Positions 5,471-7,054 of a stretch of 7,054 nucleotides of DNA are shown in pieces; position 1 is the stretch's first letter; each line of letters starts with the position of its first letter. The DNA comes from an uncultured Eubacterium sp. (GTDB lineage Bacteria > Bacillota > Clostridia > Peptostreptococcales > Anaerovoracaceae): positions 1-7,054 of the forward strand of contig CAMOGZ010000077.1 of the NCBI GenBank assembly GCA_946614405.1. The letters run 5' to 3'. The notes beneath the pieces are model-generated. The model saw only the letters and a list, made by a program, of their open reading frames with translations, was not told where the DNA came from and ran no database searches. The translations under genes and the position numbers were made by a program.

Positions 5471-6910
5471 ATGAAACTGATATTTGAGATCGGCGCTGAA
5501 GGCAGAGGTCTTTCCCTCCTGCCGGAATGTGATGTCCCGGAAACCAAGCTTCCTGAGGGACTTGCCCGCGAGAGCAAACTGCATCTGCCCCAGGTCTCTG
5601 AGAATGAGATCAGCCGTCATTACACACAGCTGGCAGAACGCACCCATGGTGTGAACAACGGATTCTATCCGCTGGGTTCCTGCACCATGAAATACAATCC
5701 GAAAGTCAACGAAGACGCTGCTGCCCAGAAGGGATTCCGCCGCGTTCACCCGCTCCAGAACGAGTCTTCTGTACAGGGCTCCCTGGAGGTCATGAAACTG
5801 GCCTCCGACATGCTGGGTGAGATCTGCGGTATGGACGCCTTCACACTGCAGCCGGCAGCCGGCGCTCACGGTGAATTCACCGGACTGCTTCTGATCAAGT
5901 CCTATCACACCGACCGCGGTGATGATAAGAGAACCAAGATCATCGTTCCGGACTCTGCTCACGGCACCAACCCTGCCAGTGCGGCTATGTGCGGATATGA
6001 TGTGGTCAGCATCCCCTCTGCTGAGGATGGATGTGTCGACCTGGAAGCACTGAAAGCAGCCGTCGGTGATGACACCGCCGGACTGATGCTGACCAACCCC
6101 AACACCGTCGGACTGTTCGATAAGAACATCCTGGAGATCACCAGAATCGTCCACGAAGCCGGCGGACTGTGCTACTACGACGGTGCAAACCTGAACGCCG
6201 TTATGGGACAGGCAAGACCGGGAGACATGGGATTCGACTGCGTACATGTCAATCTCCATAAGACCTTCTCCACGCCTCACGGCGGCGGCGGACCGGGTTC
6301 CGGCCCCGTTGGATGCAAGGACTTCCTGGCTCCGTTCCTGCCGGGATATCAGGTCGTCGGTGATGCCGTGACCGGTTTCCACTACACCATGGCAGACAAG
6401 TCCATGGGCGCTGTCAAGCAGTTCAACGGAAACTTCCTGGTCATCGTACGTGCCCTCACCTACATCCTGACCCTTGGTAAGGAAGGCATTCCGGAAGCAT
6501 CCGCCAATGCCGTTCTGAACGCAAACTACATGCGTGTCAAACTGGCAGAGAAGTACGATATGGCTTACGATGCAACCTGCATGCATGAGTTCGTCATGGA
6601 TCTGGGCGAGATGAAGCATAAGACTGGCGTTTCCGCTCTGGATGTTGCCAAAGCACTTCTGGACTACGGATTCCATCCGCCAACAATGTACTTCCCGCTC
6701 ATCGTTCATGAGGCTCTGATGGTAGAGCCCTGTGAGACCGAGCCGAGAGAAGTCATGGACGACTTCATCAATGCTCTTCTGGAGATCGCAGACAAATCTG
6801 AGTCTGATCCGGAGATGCTGCACACCGCACCGCATCACACCGTCATCGGAAGACCGGACGAAGTCGGCGCAGCCAGAAACCCAGTCGTCAAATACAATTG
6901 GGAAGACTAA
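5471..6910 (+). CDS. gcvPB: Glycine dehydrogenase (decarboxylating), subunit 2 (PLP-binding)
   Basis: This 479-residue subunit corresponds to the C-terminal half of P-protein and carries the cofactor site. VNLHKTFSTPHGGGGPGSGP (260-279) contains Lys264, the expected Schiff-base lysine for PLP, followed by the glycine-rich loop. Other hallmarks are NNGFYPLGSCTMKYNPK (62-78), LQPAAGAHGEFTGL (126-139), DSAHGTNPASAAMCGY (161-176), TNPNTVGLFD (208-217), YYDGANLNAVMG (235-246) and the C-terminal GFHPPTMYFP (400-409). The length is normal for split GcvPB. The ATG at 5471 is preceded by a perfect AAGGAGG (5456-5462) with an 8-base spacer, lying inside the end of gcvPA. It is the last gene of the operon; a strong terminator follows 17 bases after its stop. 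No missing residues or frame breaks were seen. Confidence 0.98.
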   Translation: MKLIFEIGAEGRGLSLLPECDVPETKLPEGLARESKLHLPQVSENEISRHYTQLAERTHGVNNGFYPLGSCTMKYNPKVNEDAAAQKGFRRVHPLQNESSVQGSLEVMKLASDMLGEICGMDAFTLQPAAGAHGEFTGLLLIKSYHTDRGDDKRTKIIVPDSAHGTNPASAAMCGYDVVSIPSAEDGCVDLEALKAAVGDDTAGLMLTNPNTVGLFDKNILEITRIVHEAGGLCYYDGANLNAVMGQARPGDMGFDCVHVNLHKTFSTPHGGGGPGSGPVGCKDFLAPFLPGYQVVGDAVTGFHYTMADKSMGAVKQFNGNFLVIVRALTYILTLGKEGIPEASANAVLNANYMRVKLAEKYDMAYDATCMHEFVMDLGEMKHKTGVSALDVAKALLDYGFHPPTMYFPLIVHEALMVEPCETEPREVMDDFINALLEIADKSESDPEMLHTAPHHTVIGRPDEVGAARNPVVKYNWED

Positions 6911-6927
6911 TTCCTATGAACATGTTC

Positions 6928-6960
6928 GGGGCTGTCTCATGATAGAGGCAGCCCCTTCTT
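6928..6960 (+). terminator. Intrinsic terminator of the gcv operon
   Basis: GGGGCTGTCTC (6928-6938) pairs with GAGGCAGCCCC (6945-6955) as an 11-base-pair GC-rich stem with one T-G wobble and the loop ATGATA. The short tail TTCTT (6956-6960) follows. The tail is weaker than a full T-run, but the stem is strong. Its place 17 bases after the gcvPB stop makes it the evident operon end. The opposite strand lacks a T-run, so it is probably one-directional. Confidence 0.87.
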
Positions 6961-6996
6961 CATGCCGGGCGTTGCCTCTCTTTCACGTCGCAATCT

Positions 6997-7026
6997 TTGA
7001 ATATCGATCCAGTCTGATTGTACAAT
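6997..7026 (+). promoter_or_regulatory. Weak rightward promoter candidate near right edge
   Basis: TTGAAT (6997-7002, 4/6) and TACAAT (7021-7026, 5/6) are 18 bases apart. It would serve a gene starting beyond the window. The -10 lies within the palindrome ATTGTACAAT (7017-7026), so a box can also be read on the other strand. No coding region supports either direction inside the window. Confidence 0.3.
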
Positions 7027-7054
7027 ATTACGGTCGCACCTTCTGATTTGTACA
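7014..7054. repeat. Two-copy CTGAT(T)TGTACA direct repeat
   Basis: CTGATTGTACA (7014-7024) recurs as CTGATTTGTACA (7043-7054) with one extra T, start to start 29 bases apart. The first copy contains the perfect palindrome ATTGTACAAT; the second is cut by the window edge after TTTGTACA. Repeated sites over a possible -10 box suggest an operator, but the elements are short. Confidence 0.35.

Noticed and set aside
4142..6838. An 898-codon open frame on the minus strand, spanning the antisense of gcvPA and gcvPB.
   Set aside because: It lies codon-on-codon against two intact, well-recognised genes that share one reading frame. It stays open simply because those genes avoid TTA, CTA and TCA codons over this stretch. 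Its translation has no recognisable domain, and it crosses the boundary between the two real genes.
6918..6927. The perfect palindrome GAACATGTTC just after gcvPB.
   Set aside because: It is only ten bases, unrepeated in the window and directly followed by the stronger terminator hairpin. It is probably chance.
1..7054. CRISPR arrays, tRNA or rRNA genes, insertion sequences, phage or defence genes.
   Set aside because: None seen. There are no regularly spaced repeats, no cloverleaf-like sequence and no transposase-like frames.

Overview
The window reads as chromosomal DNA from a Gram-positive, clostridial-type Firmicute. A gut Lachnospiraceae-like relative is the best guess, but the genus cannot be called from the sequence. 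The evidence is: a glycine cleavage operon with P-protein split into two genes (gcvPA/gcvPB), strong AAGGAGG-type ribosome binding sites, a tandem glycine riboswitch with an intrinsic terminator, and a membrane protein/cytidylate-kinase-like fusion of a kind I associate with clostridia. The coding regions look moderately GC-rich, with AT-rich intergenic promoters.

Left part (1-2115, minus strand): two genes read leftward. The first is a 436-residue fusion of a YczE/YitT-like multi-membrane-span domain to a cytoplasmic cytidylate-kinase-like domain. Its last 19 bases overlap the start of a CPA2 (KefB/NapA-type) cation:proton antiporter, which runs off the left edge. They look like one translationally coupled unit driven by a promoter at about 2152-2181.

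Middle (2116-2551): a 436-base divergent intergenic region. It holds the leftward promoter, one or two rightward promoters, and a textbook tandem glycine riboswitch (about 2301-2458). The riboswitch has a leader-linker kink-turn, and its last helix shares bases with an intrinsic terminator (2453-2496). This fits a glycine-ON transcription switch.

Right part (2552-6910, plus strand): gcvT, gcvH, gcvPA and gcvPB in order, closely spaced, then a strong intrinsic terminator at 6928-6960. Together P (PA+PB), H and T decarboxylate glycine and pass its methylene carbon to tetrahydrofolate, releasing CO2 and ammonia. The fourth component, dihydrolipoyl dehydrogenase (L-protein), and the lipoylation enzymes are not in the window. 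The last 94 bases (6961-7054) contain no gene, only a weak promoter-like pair and a repeated CTGAT(T)TGTACA element that may belong to a gene beyond the right edge.

The gcv operon and its riboswitch are well-known biology. The less familiar part is the leftward membrane-kinase fusion coupled to an antiporter; I see no direct evidence tying it to glycine metabolism.
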